A program made the translations under genes and the position numbers. A stretch of 64,000 bases of DNA from Siphonodentalium dalli. Taxonomy: Eukaryota; Mollusca; Scaphopoda; Gadilida; Siphonodentaliidae. Every line of letters starts with the position of its first letter. Position 1 is the stretch's first letter. This document shows positions 22,318-33,905 of this stretch, piece after piece. The DNA is taken from the NCBI GenBank assembly GCA_032622095.1, contig CP136066.1:172049164-172113163 (forward strand), read 5' to 3'. Under the pieces are notes generated by a model, which worked only from the letters and a program-made list of their open reading frames with translations, made no database searches and was not told the DNA's origin.

Positions 22318-22450
22318 TTTTTTTTACCCATGTTCAGCGTAAATCTGATGGATACTTAGTGGAATTTCACGATACATGTTCCATACGAATGATACTGATT
22401 GCAAGAATTTTCGTTTGCCTGATAACCTGAAAATTGAAGTTGAAGTTGAA
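22318..22450. repeat. Family J repeat segment, copy 2
   Basis: TTCAGCGTAAATCTGATGGA, TTGCAAGAATTTTCGTTTGC and CTGATAACCTGAAAATTGA match copy 1 in the same orientation on the other side of the family B element. Confidence 0.7.
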
Positions 22451-22739
22451 ACAGTATCACACTATTGCCAGTCTTTGAAGGCGAAAAAGACAGATGTGTC
22501 AGCAACCCTAATAATTTGGAAACAAAAACACTCTTAGAAGGTTCAAAATCACATCCCTTATCCAAAAAGATTGAGATATTCGCTAACATTCAAAAATATA
22601 TGGAACTAACTAGCAATCAATCCATAGTATGCACAAACCGGATGTGTACGATCTTAGGCTATGCATGGAACAAAACTAAAACATTAAAATCAAAATTAAA
22701 TGTTGTGTAATATCGATCCCAAAACCTGCTTCGATTGGA

Positions 22740-22754
22740 GGGGGGGGGGGGGGG
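22740..22754. repeat. Poly-G run
   Basis: About 15 consecutive G. Confidence 0.95.
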
Positions 22755-22927
22755 CTGCCAGGCCCATTATAATTAACAATAATAATAGTAATTTTATTGA
22801 GCTATATACATTCGTTTACTTCGAATTCGAATTAAGCACTATGCTTATCCCGTTACCATCAATATCTTTCATCATCATACCGTGAATTTTGTACATTAAT
22901 TTGGTTAAAATAAAATATGTTTAAACC

Positions 22928-22963
22928 AACCTGAAAATTGACTAACGATGTTTTGACTAATTT
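22928..22963. repeat. Family J repeat segment, fragment
   Basis: CCTGAAAATTGACTAACGAT and GTTTTGACTAAT repeat the block just left of the family B element at 21956. Confidence 0.7.
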
Positions 22964-23829
22964 GTGTCGAATCGCACCGTGCAGTTTAAAAGTATGGCAT
23001 ATCGGAATGTTGCTATGAAATTCATCGCGGCGGAGGTCTCATTATGATATGGAACCCACAGCTTGAAGGTACGGTAATGAAATCAACGGGAAGTACATAT
23101 CTTGATGTATCATCAACAATAACATAAGAGTGAGCTTTTCGGTGCCACAGGACGTACTAATTGGTACATATTCGCACCATCAGATATTATAACGACTACC
23201 TCTTTGTTCGTCAATTATGTAACAAGCATGTGCTGTTATGTCATCCATGTTGGTATAATTATCAAAATATAGTGTATACACCCCTCCATGCCGCTACGAA
23301 TTTGGAGGATAGTGGGAACATTCAAATGTAGTATACTCTTGGGAAAGTTTTGTGAACGTCTCGTTGGCTTTGGAAAGCAAGTTCATTCGCAAGGTGGATG
23401 ACAAATCGTCGTGTGACCATTGTAAATAGAACATGATCAGTTGTTTCAACAAAACGGAATGTGTCCATTATAACTAAAAACGGTTAGTAGGGTGTGGAGA
23501 TGGCACAGTATATATAACGACAATTAAGAATGGGCAGTTAAGACCCTACCGTGGGAAAACGACCGCCAATTTTCATAACGCAATGCCCCCACCTCTTCCA
23601 CTCACAATAATTATATAGTCATTCCACGATAATAATTATCGACATTGATGTCAATGATCCAATGTCACATCATGACCTGATAAAATATTGCAATAAAATA
23701 TATCTCACATTTTAGCGGGGCAACTCTCTATCGAATTATGGATTTCTGCGACGTTAACAGTGAAATTTTAATTTCCAAACGCCAATATAACCTCTAACCG
23801 TAACACGTCCCGGGGGTCGAAATACAATA
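22964..23829. other. Unassigned stretch
   Basis: No gene or repeat recognised. Confidence 0.35.
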
Positions 23830-24279
23830 TGTGACCCGCCATATCAAATCCAGTCGTAAGTCGGGATTTTTTTTACCCTGTGCCAATGCATTCTCTTATA
23901 TATGCGAGTCGACCATAGGTCGCCTCGCATATATAAGAGAATGCATTGGCCTAACAATTTTTTATCATTTTTTTTAAATAAATGTTTCTGACAATTTTTA
24001 GGACATAAAATAAAAAACATCCATTACCCTGCAGGGAGCCCCACACATATACAGAAGCATATAGAAGAGTGTCGTCTGCTCATGTTTGTCTGGGGCTCTG
24101 TATGGGTGAAATTATAAAATTGTTAAAGAATACAAGAAAAAATTATTAAAATTGTTAGGCCAATGCATTATATTATATAAGCAAGGCGACCTATGGTCGA
24201 CTCGCATATATAAGAGAATGCATTGGCACAGGGTAAAACAAATCCCGACTTCCGACTGGATTTGATATGGCGGGTCACA
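23830..24279. mobile_element. TA-flanked element carrying the paired-hairpin cassette
   Basis: Inverted ends TGTGACCCGCCATATCAAAT and ATTTGATATGGCGGGTCACA are flanked by TA on both sides (23828-23829 and 24280-24281). The repeats extend through CGGGATTTTTTTTACCC up to the cassette borders. TA duplication suggests a Tc1/mariner-type carrier, different from the TTAA-site carriers of the same cassette. Confidence 0.78.
23876..24233. repeat. Paired-hairpin cassette, long form (358 bp)
   Basis: The hairpins are the same as in the 229-bp form. The spacer adds about 130 bp, including ACCCTGCAGGGAGCCCCACA and TGTTTGTCTGGGGCTCTGTA. One right-hand stem is slightly degraded (CATTATATTATATAAGCAAG). Confidence 0.9.
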
Positions 24280-24373
24280 TAAAGGTTGATACAAGATGTA
24301 AAAATAAACGAAAAAAAATATTCAATGATTATAGTTTCATAAAGAATAAAATGATCCATTTTCTGTAGTAATT

Positions 24374-24506
24374 GCATGGCAGTGTAGCAGTAAACACATT
24401 GCAGTGTAACGGTAAAGACGTGACAATGTAACAGTAAAGACGTGACAGTGTAACAGTAAAGATAATGTAGCGCAATAGTAAAGACATGACAGTGTAACAG
24501 TAGAGT
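24374..24506. repeat. Tandem repeat, ~23-bp unit, about six copies
   Basis: Variants of CAGTGTAACAGTAAAGACGTGA follow one another head to tail. Confidence 0.88.
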
Positions 24507-25139
24507 ATGTCCGACATGATGTTCAAGACCCCAATTAAAGGCCCACTTAAAATTCGAATACCCAGATCACATTATATACAACATATGTCACATTGTATAC
24601 CATTTGGAAGAGGAACCAAAACAAGAATACGGAAGAGCCTAAAATCAAGTGATAAGATATTCTCATATTCACACCAAGACTTCCCCCTTTATATACCCAG
24701 AATGCACCATATATCACAACTAAGAGAAAGAGTTATTGATGCATGCATGCGAAACACGAGACCGATCAAGCTACGCGTCACAAAGTCTAAAGGATTCCAC
24801 TATATCATTTGCATTACCGTCGCTGTAAATAGCTGATGCATGCAATCAATGTAGCTGATGTCACGACGCACAAATATGTTTACGGTTGACAGTTATCTCT
24901 TTTCGGTTTCGTTTTTCGCACATAACAAAACCGCCGGTATTAACTGTTGAAAATCTTGGGAAATACTTAGATCTATTCTCATTACTATTTTTGGTCAACT
25001 CTGGACTCTTTATAGACATCGTTGATGTTTAATTAATTATCGTAGTCTCTAATTTTGTAAACACTGTGGTGAAATTATCAATGTGAGATAAATTTATTGC
25101 ACTATTTTAGCTATGTGTATATATAAACCCTTTTTTTTA

Positions 25140-25509
25140 CCCTGTGCCAATGCATTCTCTTATATATGCGAGTCGACCATAGGTCGCCTCGCATATATAA
25201 GAGAATGCATTGGCCTAAGAATTTTTTATCATTTTTTTTAAATAAATGTTTCTTACAATTTTTAGGACATAAAATAAAAAAAACACCCATTACCCTGCAG
25301 GGAGCCCCACACATATATAGGAGCATATGGAAGAGTGTCGTCTGCTCATGTTTGTCTGGGACTTTGTATGGGTGAAATTAAAAAATTGGTAAAGAATACA
25401 AGAAAAAGTTATTAAAATTGTAAAAAATTGTTAGGCCAATGCATTCTCTTATATATACGAGGCGACCTATGATCGACTCGCATATATAAGAGAATGCATT
25501 GGCACAGGG
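25140..25509. repeat. Paired-hairpin cassette, long form (370 bp)
   Basis: It is nearly the same as the copy at 23876, including the CCCTGCAGGGAGCCCCACAC spacer. The right flank AAAAAAAATCCCGACTTA matches the TA-flanked carrier, while the left flank does not, so this copy is the carrier's remnant or a separate insertion. Confidence 0.9.
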
Positions 25510-25729
25510 TAAAAAAAATCCCGACTTATGCATTGTCTTACACCTGTCACTGTACAGGAATTCCGACAATCGCATAATTGTCTTAATAGATTATGTTGTG
25601 ATTGGCTCACACTGACGTAATTGTTCGTGGGTGTAATGGAATGCCCCGCCAATTTCTTTAGACTCTGTAACGCATAGCTTGTTCGGCGTTTAATTTTAAT
25701 TAGAACTGAGTGATTATTCGTCGCTTTAA

Positions 25730-26165
25730 TGCCACATGTCGGTTTGGTCTCCAATATTCACATAATAATCGCTTTTGAATTTTTCTCAGTATCGAAATAG
25801 GTCGATACATATCTGAACTACCTTTCTACGAGCATTATGTAACCCAAAAAGACGCATTGAAGTAATGAAAAATACAACTGTGAATACGGTGTTGGGTCCC
25901 AAACACAAAACAGCAAATGTGCACGACATGGAACAGAAAAGAGGGTTTCGTGCTGGTCTGTTCCTGGTATGGTAGCAATAAAGAGCGTTTCTCTGACTTC
26001 TGGCAAAAAGTTGAAAACTGCTGAAAAATGGCTATGACTTTGGCAAGTGTTTTTCAGAGTATATGAAGCCGGTAAACCTTTAGTTCTTTTATTTATCGTC
26101 CTATCGTATCCGTCGATCCAAATTACGTAGAACAAAATTTGGAGGTTCGAATGAGCCATGTCCGT
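25730..26165. mobile_element. Family F TTAA-site MITE, copy 1 (436 bp)
   Basis: It is flanked by TTAA at 25726-25729 and 26166-26169. The left end is TGCCACATGTCGGTTTGG and the right end GAGGTTCGAATGAGCCATGTCCG. The internal blocks TATCGAAATAGGTCGATA, GGTCCCAAACACAAAACAGC and AATAAAGAGCGTTT are shared with copies at 48198, 48765 and 62977. It is non-coding. The terminal repeats are imperfect. Confidence 0.8.
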
Positions 26166-26169
26166 TTAA

Positions 26170-27647
26170 TACACTGACAAAGATTACGGAAAGTGAAGAG
26201 CAATATAGTTTCCTAGCTGCGTCCACCCAACGATCCCCGCATAATTAGAATATTTACCTAATAATTACACATGTACTACATGATTCTTAAAGTGAATGCC
26301 TATTGTTTATTGGCTGTTAATTATAAGAAGTAAATATTTACACCTGTGCGCATAGGTACTTCAGACGATGTACTTTCCGAAACGGAATCTGTGATAATAT
26401 TAGTAATTGGCACATTCTTCCAGTTGGCATAGTGCCTGTTTACTCATTCATCAGGCTAGTTAACTAAATACAATGCAGAAACTCCTACTGCTCAAACAAC
26501 ACAACGAGCACAACTGACTGTATTGGCGATTAGATACATCGCATATAAATGTATCCAATTGGAGCATGTGCCAAAAAGCCTGATGGGACAGGACGGACGC
26601 AGCGACGTGGCTAGAGGGTTGAAAATTTCCAACTGCCCCCTTTGAACCAGACAAATCCTTTTGCACCATGCTTAGGTTCGAACTTCACAACTGGTACCTC
26701 AAGCTTTAGAACTGTTGGAAATTTCCAACCCGTCTAATGTTGGAAACTTCCCAACCGATGGCCATTTCAGACCAAAATATGACCAAAAAGTATAATAATA
26801 TGCTACTGTTGCTCTAAAACCAACAAATTCCCCACTAATTAATGGTTAGAATATCGAACAATTTCAATAAATTCAATCTATAATGTGGTCTATAATTTCC
26901 AGCTGTTTTGCCTGCCATGAAATAATTTTCAACTGTACAGAATTTTGACCAAAGTTCGGAGGGGGGGAGGTTACAAATCTCCCCTGTCGTCACGTTTCAA
27001 GCTGGATGAGAAGCGTAATAGCAATGGGCACATACTGTTAAAGCCTCAAACAAAACCTAGTAATAGTCCGTTTGTGTCACTTTCCGGGGATCACAACAGT
27101 TCGCAATTACTGACTGTTTATGCTCTGAAGATACAGGAATTAATAGCCGTTGAACCCAATCAGCTCAAACGCTCTTTATTCTACCACATCACAGAATAAA
27201 CTAATAACAAATGATCCTTGTTGTTGTGTGCTTCAGAAAAAATGACCGTAATTCGTTTGTAATACGATAACGTTTATGAATTTATATTAGTCTTTCGCCT
27301 GCATCTGCAGTCAGTAGATCAGTTATGTCTGGTATTTAGTAACCTATTGTTATCTCCGGAACATGCCAAAAGCAATTAATCACTATTTTAATTGGTTATT
27401 CGAACATATTATGCATGCCGTGTTTTAACAACCCTAACTGATCACAAGAGACGTGTTAGATTCACGTTATGTTCAGTGTTTCTGTGACGATTTTTATTAT
27501 ATTTCAATAAGTTTGTTTTCCTAGGTGTGCAGGCATCCAGTCCATATATATTTATTACATCCATTTATCGACCTATTTTGATTGCCGGAACATCACCAAA
27601 GAGACCACTAACTATGTTAAATGTAAGACTTGAACATTAATCACCGC
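26170..27647. other. Unassigned stretch
   Basis: No gene recognised. There is one AACGCTCTTTATT motif at about 27169, in no defined family. Segments near 27360-27490 resemble parts of the diverged duplication at 28.6 kb. Confidence 0.35.
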
Positions 27648-27651
27648 TTAA

Positions 27652-28043
27652 CCCTTTACCCAACAGAACGGCCCTGTGCCAATGCATTCTCTTATATATG
27701 CGAGTCGACCATAGGTCGCCTCGCATATATAAGAGAATGCATTGGCTTAACACATTAAAAATTATAAAATTGTTAAAGAATGTAAGAAAAAATGGTAAAA
27801 AGTGTTAAAAAAAGATTTTTTTTAGGCCAATGCATTCTCTTATATATGCGATGCGACCTATGGTCGACTCGCATATATAAGAGAATGCATTGGCACAGGG
27901 CATAACTGTAACTATCCCAATGTGGTCAAGGAGTCGGTTCCAATGATATCCATATTTGTATGGTTCTATTGAGACAGACCGAAGATATTTTAGGCTGTTG
28001 AAGCTTTATTTGGCCGGTTTTGGCCGGTTTGTTGGGTAAAGGG
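27652..28043 (+). mobile_element. Family A TTAA-site MITE, copy 3, intact (392 bp)
   Basis: It is flanked by TTAA at 27648-27651 and 28044-28047. Ends CCCTTTACCCAACAGAACGG and CCGGTTTGTTGGGTAAAGGG are good inverted repeats. The cassette fills 27672-27900. The remaining ~140 bp contains ATTGAGACAGACCGAAGATA. It is the best reference copy of the family. No coding capacity; a piggyBac-type transposase would be needed in trans. Confidence 0.9.
27672..27900. repeat. Paired-hairpin cassette, copy in family A (229 bp)
   Basis: It has CCCTGTGCC and GGCACAGGG borders, two long hairpins, and the AAAGAATGTAAGAAAAAATG spacer. Confidence 0.92.
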
Positions 28044-28049
28044 TTAACA

Positions 28050-28760
28050 ACACTAATTGAACCTGGTGTCATGAGCGGTTATGTGTCACACAGACGATCA
28101 CTGGCTCCCTTGTGAGAGGAATCTGACCCACATTACTGTCATTCATTTAATAAAGACAGGAGGATGTCTGTGTACATTAGCCCTCTCCAAAAATACATCG
28201 ACATTAGTCGGAATAATTCATTGAATGATCAATGACGCCAACCCGATGGTTGCCATCGTCACGTCGGAGAAAAAACCGAATCCGAAGTTATATACATGTA
28301 ACATGGCACATAAATATTCCAAGCTTCAAATGAGACCTACTTAATACTCGATTGTGTGACATTCCAAGAATGAACAAAAATGGGTTGATAAATCTACACG
28401 CGGACTCTATATTCTCTGACCGGATTGACCAAAGTTTTCAGCACAAAATCCCTTTATGTTACAGTATCTCATAAGGTTTTGTTTTGTTGCGTTTTATAGA
28501 AAAAGAGCGCAGGGAACCTATTTTTCTGCAACGATCAAGTTTATAACATCAATCAAGTCACCAATTAAGACGTATACAAGCAGTCCGTAGATAACTATTT
28601 CTTCTTTATATCGACTAATGGTTTATGCCAGGAAAAGATCTCAAACGCAACTAATCACTGTGTTAAATTTGAGATTGATCATTATGTGCTGCTCCTACAA
28701 CACTAACTGATCAGGAGATATTGTTAGATCCAGGTTGTCACACTTGGTCAAGTGGTCCTG
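28050..28760. repeat. Diverged local duplication, unit 1
   Basis: It shares with 30220-30960 a long series of blocks in the same order: AATAAAGACAGGAG, TGTGTACATTAGCCCTC, CGAATCCGAAGTTATATA, GGATTGACCAAAG, AGATCTCAAACGCAACTAAT and TGATCA(C/G)GAGATATTGTTAGA. Identity is clearly below that of the 37-48 kb duplication. Confidence 0.75.
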
Positions 28761-28765
28761 CTAAT

Positions 28766-29203
28766 GGTTACACTGGTGTAAATAGGGTTCGGAGTGACAT
28801 CTAGCGGGTGCGGGATATATAGGAGAGAATAAAATAGACACTGGGCCCTGATTGGTCAATAGTCTTGTGTGCTTTTTGCATAAACAAAATCATCACACCT
28901 CTTCCCTGTTATTTCTCATAGGTAAAAATAGCCATTGGCACAGGAATTAAGCCTTTGTAGTGAAGTTTGAATTTATTGGTGTGGTCATGACAGTATTTTT
29001 TATGCGGATCTGACACTAGTTACGAAAACACAAGATTTAAAGGCGAATTCCTTGCTGGACGGACATGAATGTTTGCGTACAAAATTCCCCAAATGTCAGT
29101 TATGCAGATTTAAAGACAATTTTGGCCCCAAAATGTATATTGCCAACAGTATACGCTAAAACGTTAGCACTGAGGCCTGGAAAACATTTACACCAGTGTA
29201 ACC
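28766..29203. mobile_element. Family G element, copy 1
   Basis: An 18-bp inverted repeat, GGTTACACTGGTGTAAAT, and its complement near the other end bound a ~440-bp non-coding segment containing GACATCTAGCGG and ACACTGGGCCCTGATTGGTC. TAAT flanks both sides, a possible short target duplication. Superfamily not assigned. Confidence 0.8.
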
Positions 29204-30219
29204 TAATGTGCTATGATGCGGTTGGGTCCTGTTGACTTGCTGTTAGAGCAAACTGGTGCTGTTTAGTTATTATTTTTAATTTTTCCTTTTCGCGGTGTTC
29301 CGATAATCCGAACATATACAGGAAAAGCCATTATGTGTATCAAACATTCAAAAACATATTTATTTCGAAATAGTTTTATGCTGGTTGTATTAGTTGTTGA
29401 AAATCGGCTATAATCAAGATGATTATCCACGTCGTTTTAGAAACACCAGCGCAGGCATTATTATATTTTTCAGAAGTATATATTTTCTTGAATGTTTCAT
29501 TCACACACTGGTTTTTATTTCTCAAATCGCTCGGATTAGCTAAATAATGCGAAAATTACAACTTTAGAAAAAATATCGGTACTTTTTCCTAACGCACCAG
29601 TTTGCCCTACCCGCATCATATAAATTCAGCAGGACCACCAGCAGCATAGCTTATTAGCAGGACCACTTGCGGTTGTTCTAAACGTTTAGATATGTGCCAC
29701 ACAGACGAACAAGAAAACTATAGTCAGAAATGTTAACGCTCTCAAGATCATATTATTAGCAAATATATATTATAATATAAAATATATTGGTTTCATGAAT
29801 GCACCACCTCAGAATTCCGTTAAAAACAACTAATACTTCAAATAATTACAAAAACTACGGCTTATTACTGCAGGTTTCTCAATTCATCACACAAGAAAGC
29901 CTCTAAATGCGGACACAAATCTACAAATCGGATTAAATACATGCCCGATACTTCGCAATACCTATATTCTACATTCCAACTGAGACATACGTCATCAGCA
30001 AAGTTAGATGTTATATTATGCATTGTGTTCCCGCAATAAAATCTTCATCGTTCATACCTAAACATCGAAAGCAACTAACGCGGTCATAAAAGTTACATAC
30101 TGCAACAATGAGACATCCGCGAAGATACATCCGCGAAAACCCGAAATGTGTTGTCCTGCGAGATACCCACATCGCCCCATTGGCACGGCCAGATCAGCTC
30201 GGCAGTAAACACTGATAGT

Positions 30220-30960
30220 ATATAGGGCGTAATGAGACGATCGCAAATGGCTCGCGCGTGGGAGGCATCGGACCCACATAACTGTTATATATCTAATAAA
30301 GACAGGAGAGAAGTCTGTGTAAATTAGCCCTCACCAAGAATACACCGACAGTGGTCGGAAGAATTCATTAAGTGATCGATAACGCCAAACCGTCACTTGC
30401 CATCTCATATCACTTCGGAGAAAAGGCCGAATCCGAAGTTATATATATGTAACAATTGTTAAAGTGGCACAAATATATACCAAGCTTCATATGAAACTTA
30501 CTCAGTAGTACTCGATTTCGTGACATTCCGAGAATAACAATAGGTTGACAAATACAATTATGCGAACTCTATATTCACTGAACGGATTGACCAAAGGTTT
30601 CAACACAAATTCCCTTTTTGTTACAGTATCTGGTTTTTTTTGGTTTTTTTTAACTTTATAGAAAAAGAACCCAGGGAACCATTTTTCGTTCTGGAACGAT
30701 AAAGTTTATGAGATCAATCAAGTCTGTCTGAGACCTATAAAGGCAGTCTTTAGATACGTATTTCTTCTATATATCGACTAATGGTTTTTTATCCCAGGAA
30801 GATCTCAAACGCAACTAATCACTGTGTTAAATTTGAGACTGACCATTATGAGCTGCTCCAACCGCACAAACTGATCACGAGATATTGTTAGACCGACGTT
30901 GTTCTCGGCGTGTGTATGTCACACAGACGACATACACAGGCGATCGCAAATATCTCGCTT
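30220..30960. repeat. Diverged local duplication, unit 2
   Basis: This is the second copy of the unit at 28050-28760. It has a T-rich expansion (GGTTTTTTTTGGTTTTTTTT) near 30632. No reading frame is conserved between the copies. Confidence 0.75.
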
Positions 30961-31375
30961 GAGGAAGGCATCAGACCCACATTCACATAACTGTTATATA
31001 TTTACATAGTCCGCTTGTGTTACGCTAAATCATGTTTGGTGATTGGTCAACTGCCATTTGGGTCACCGGGTTTGCATCCCAATAATGCAAAGACTGTATC
31101 ACGAACAGGAAGTTACAAACTGTTGACCTAATCTGAACTAATCACCAAACGCGGTCAGCAGAATAATTGGGCGCGCTTTTAAAAGTTCAGCCGAATGTGC
31201 ATCTGAAGCTTGTTATTTATATCGATCACCTTATCGTAGCTAAGAGTTTGAAAATCTTATATTGGGCTGACTTAATGTGGGCTTGTCTCAAATATCGGCA
31301 TATTTCGTGAAAATAAATAAGAATACACTCAAATTGTTTATGGGAATAAATCATCAAAAAGCTATACAAATATAA

Positions 31376-31562
31376 AAATGAATGTATAGTGGGTGTGTGT
31401 GATATTGGGGGATACTGCGCTGTGGTCGTTGGAGCATATTGTGAAAACAGCGAAGTCGTTAAAGGCACATTTCGGGTAAACCGCTTCGCTGTTTACACAA
31501 TGTGCCACAACGACCACCGCGCAGTATCCCCCAATAACACCCACCCACTACATTCATTTCTT
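31376..31562. repeat. Fold-back MITE-like hairpin
   Basis: The arms AATGAATGTATAGTGGGTG, ATTGGGGGATACTGCGC, GGTCGTT and ACAGCGAAG are mirrored by CTTCGCTGTTTACACAATGT, GCGCAGTATCCCCCAATAAC and CACTACATTCATT. Because of this symmetry the reading frames on the two strands resemble each other; they are not genes. Confidence 0.88.
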
Positions 31563-31700
31563 AAATATCTAATAAAGACAAGAGAGAAGTCTGTGTAAAT
31601 TAGCCCTCTCCAAGAATACACACCCACAGTGGTCGGAATAATTCATTAAGTGATCGATGACGCCAAACCGACACTTGCCATCTCATATCACTTCGGAGAA
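31563..31700. repeat. Diverged local duplication, partial unit 3
   Basis: TAATAAAGACAAGAGAGAAG, GTCGGAATAATTCATTAAGT and GATCGATGACGCCAAACCGA repeat the start of units 1 and 2. It is broken off at the CACTTCGGAGAA block. Confidence 0.7.
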
Positions 31701-32981
31701 TTTATCTATGATTGAATTTGTTCCATGTTAATCTCCTCGAAATCATCTGGGCTAAGTCAGAGAAATACATGGAACGCAGATGGCTTAGTTGGTTTAGCTG
31801 TATCAGGTTCTTGTTGGAATTTGGGAGAGGTGATTTGACGAATATATTGCTGGTATGCCATCGCGGAAACGAATGAGGAACTTGTATATAGGCCAAAGAA
31901 CACATCTTCGTTGCATATATATATAGTTCATTTCATTCTGGCATGCGCTTCCGCATTCAACTGACGCTGGGTCTGATTCCAGGGTGATTCTCGTAGAGTA
32001 TCCATCTCAATTTTTTTTTTATAGGAGGCACCGTCATCGATATGAGCAATTTATGACGATGCTAATGTGGAAAGGTGTAAATGCCGGAAGCTATGTGGTT
32101 CTTGTTGAGAGAAAGAGAGGGAGGTGAAGAGATAGAGAGAGGGGCCATTTTCGTATTTCTAACTACATCCAGGACCAGACCACATTTCTATCTCAAGGAG
32201 CCCAAGAACACATCTTCGGTATCGAACAGGCCACCACCCCGTCTCGTCTATCAGACTAAGGGGGAAATAGACAGGAATATAATCGAGAGAGAGGGGGAGA
32301 GGATGGTGTGATTGTGTGGGGAGGGGTTTGTGCGAGATGACATGATATAAAGAATGGGATGGGGGAGAGGGCGATATGGTTAAAAAATATATATAATTCT
32401 TTTATAACGAATTTAAGAAATAATGATAAAAAAAAGGATAAAATATTGTTAAAGAATGTAAGAAAAAATTATCAAAAAATTGTTAAAGAATATAAAAAAA
32501 TATGATACAAATTGTTAATTGTTTCAAACCAAAAGAGGTACCATCAATCCACTAGGCTACGTGCACACAGCTAGGAACATTTCATGAAATTCTGTTAGCA
32601 TTTATCTCTCTATTGCATATTTTTGAGTGATAGCTTTTGGAATTACAGAATGTCTCTTCGATTCTGTTATCGCTCACTGAATGCCACGAGTTATTGCACG
32701 ATTAATTATTATCATTTATTTGAAGGATATTTGCGGGCAAATATCAGTTATATAATAAGCCAAGAAATTCCATAGCCACCACTGCGCATGTATTAAACTG
32801 TTGGAGATATGCATTTTATACGTAGTTTGTATTGCAGTTCGTATCATAGCACACTATAGCCCACTACGACGCATCGCCAACAGACATGACCGGCACATGC
32901 ATGGGGGCACCCTTACCCACGTAGCAACTGCTGGAGATCTATTCTGACGTAAAAGGTAAACAGGTTCAGTATGAAACTCAC
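31701..32981. other. Intergenic or intronic stretch
   Basis: If the exon at 32982-33237 is right, this is the beginning of its intron. It has GA-rich stretches (32100-32140, 32284-32310) and an AT-rich tract at 32380-32520 that repeats the cassette spacer motif TTGTTAAAGAATGTAAGAAA. No second Stum/SPEC3 exon was found. Confidence 0.45.
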
Positions 32982-33237
32982 CCAATCCGGGAAAGATGAT
33001 GTTCAAAATAAGACACGTGACAGCAACAGGTTTCTTCATCGCAGGGATAGAGTCACGAAGGGTAACGACCCCTTCCTTATTCACATTGTTCGACGAGTGC
33101 CCCATGTGTCTATTATTCCGCCCGGGAACATACTGTTTTTTTGACGGCCTGCTGTATTCCTGGAGACTGCTGACATAAGTCTTCCGCGCTAAATGTGGCG
33201 AAGGACTGGGGGTTCCTGCACTATAAACAACCTGCAT
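32982..33237 (-). CDS. Stum/SPEC3-family protein, first coding exon
   Basis: The exon encodes 85 codons plus one base. Its end, LRDSIPAMKKPVAVTCLILN followed by IIFPGLG, matches the conserved start of the Stum/SPEC3 domain, where animal members have a similar LR..IP.MP.PVAV..L.LN...PGLG string. This is the first membrane segment of a small multi-pass protein; in Drosophila, Stum serves mechanosensory neurons. The exon stops at a strong donor, G|GTGAGT (GT at 32980-32981), interrupting the last glycine codon in phase 1. The start is the first methionine after an upstream in-frame stop, with A at -3. A pyrimidine-rich TTGGTTCTGTAG just upstream could be an acceptor, so the 5' UTR may continue in another exon. 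The N-terminal 60 residues are variable, as in the family. Later exons lie outside the window or were missed. Confidence 0.82.
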
Positions 33238-33240
33238 GGT

Positions 33241-33252
33241 TCTACAGAACCA
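33241..33252 (-). other. Possible splice acceptor before the Stum/SPEC3 exon
   Basis: On the minus strand, TTTTCTGTTC and TTTTGTTGGTTCTGTAG lead directly to AACCATG. Consistent with a 3' splice site four bases before the start codon. Not decisive without transcripts. Confidence 0.35.
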
Positions 33253-33514
33253 ACAAAACTCGAACAGAAAACGATTTACAGGTTAAACGCAACCCGCGGA
33301 AGATATAGCTCTTTCAGTATCTGTATTATTCTAGCTTTGAAAATATCCGTGAATTAAATTAAAGACGAGTAACAATATTCCTTGGAGAAAAAAAACTGTT
33401 AATTGTCACGCAATCCGGTTTAAAACAGGTTTAAGGTTCAATACAACTGTACGGCGAGTTAGTTATTGTATGTTTGCTTCTTTTATTAACAAAGTGAATT
33501 AGCTAAATCCCTTA

Positions 33515-33905
33515 TAAACCCAGAAACGTCAACCAAGCAATTCAGATGCTGCTCCAATTGTGTTTAGAGTGGCATAGATTCCTGGACGAGATGAGTCGGA
33601 ACATTTCATCCAAACCCAGTAAAGTTCAACCAACAATTTCGACGGTGTTTCCTACTGCATGAATTCCTGTAGTGATATTCAAGATGAGTCACACCATTTC
33701 TTGGTAACAACCAAACAATTTATATGACGTTCCGACTCTCTTGCGAATATAGGATTCCTTGCAGTGTAGTGCCGTTCATGTTGAGTTGGAAAAAAAGGAG
33801 TTGGAAAATTAAGTTGAAACATGCACAGTAAATGTCAACCAAACAATGCTGGCGGCGCTTCCAATTAGTTTCGAATAGCTTCAATTCCTGTAGTCTCGTA
33901 ATAAA
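33515..33905. repeat. Diverged ~150-bp tandem-like repeats
   Basis: The phrases GTCAACCAA(G/A)CAAT, GCT(G/T)CCAATT.GTTT and ATTCCTGTAGT recur two to four times between 33527 and 33900. They lie upstream of the Stum/SPEC3 start. The function is unknown. Confidence 0.5.

Noticed and set aside
24507..24836. 109-codon plus-strand frame
   Set aside because: Part of it (AAAGGCCCACTTAAAATTCG and following) resembles 3195-3250, suggesting dispersed repeat sequence. There is no known domain.
31362..31598. Similar reading frames on both strands
   Set aside because: They arise because the locus is a fold-back palindrome.
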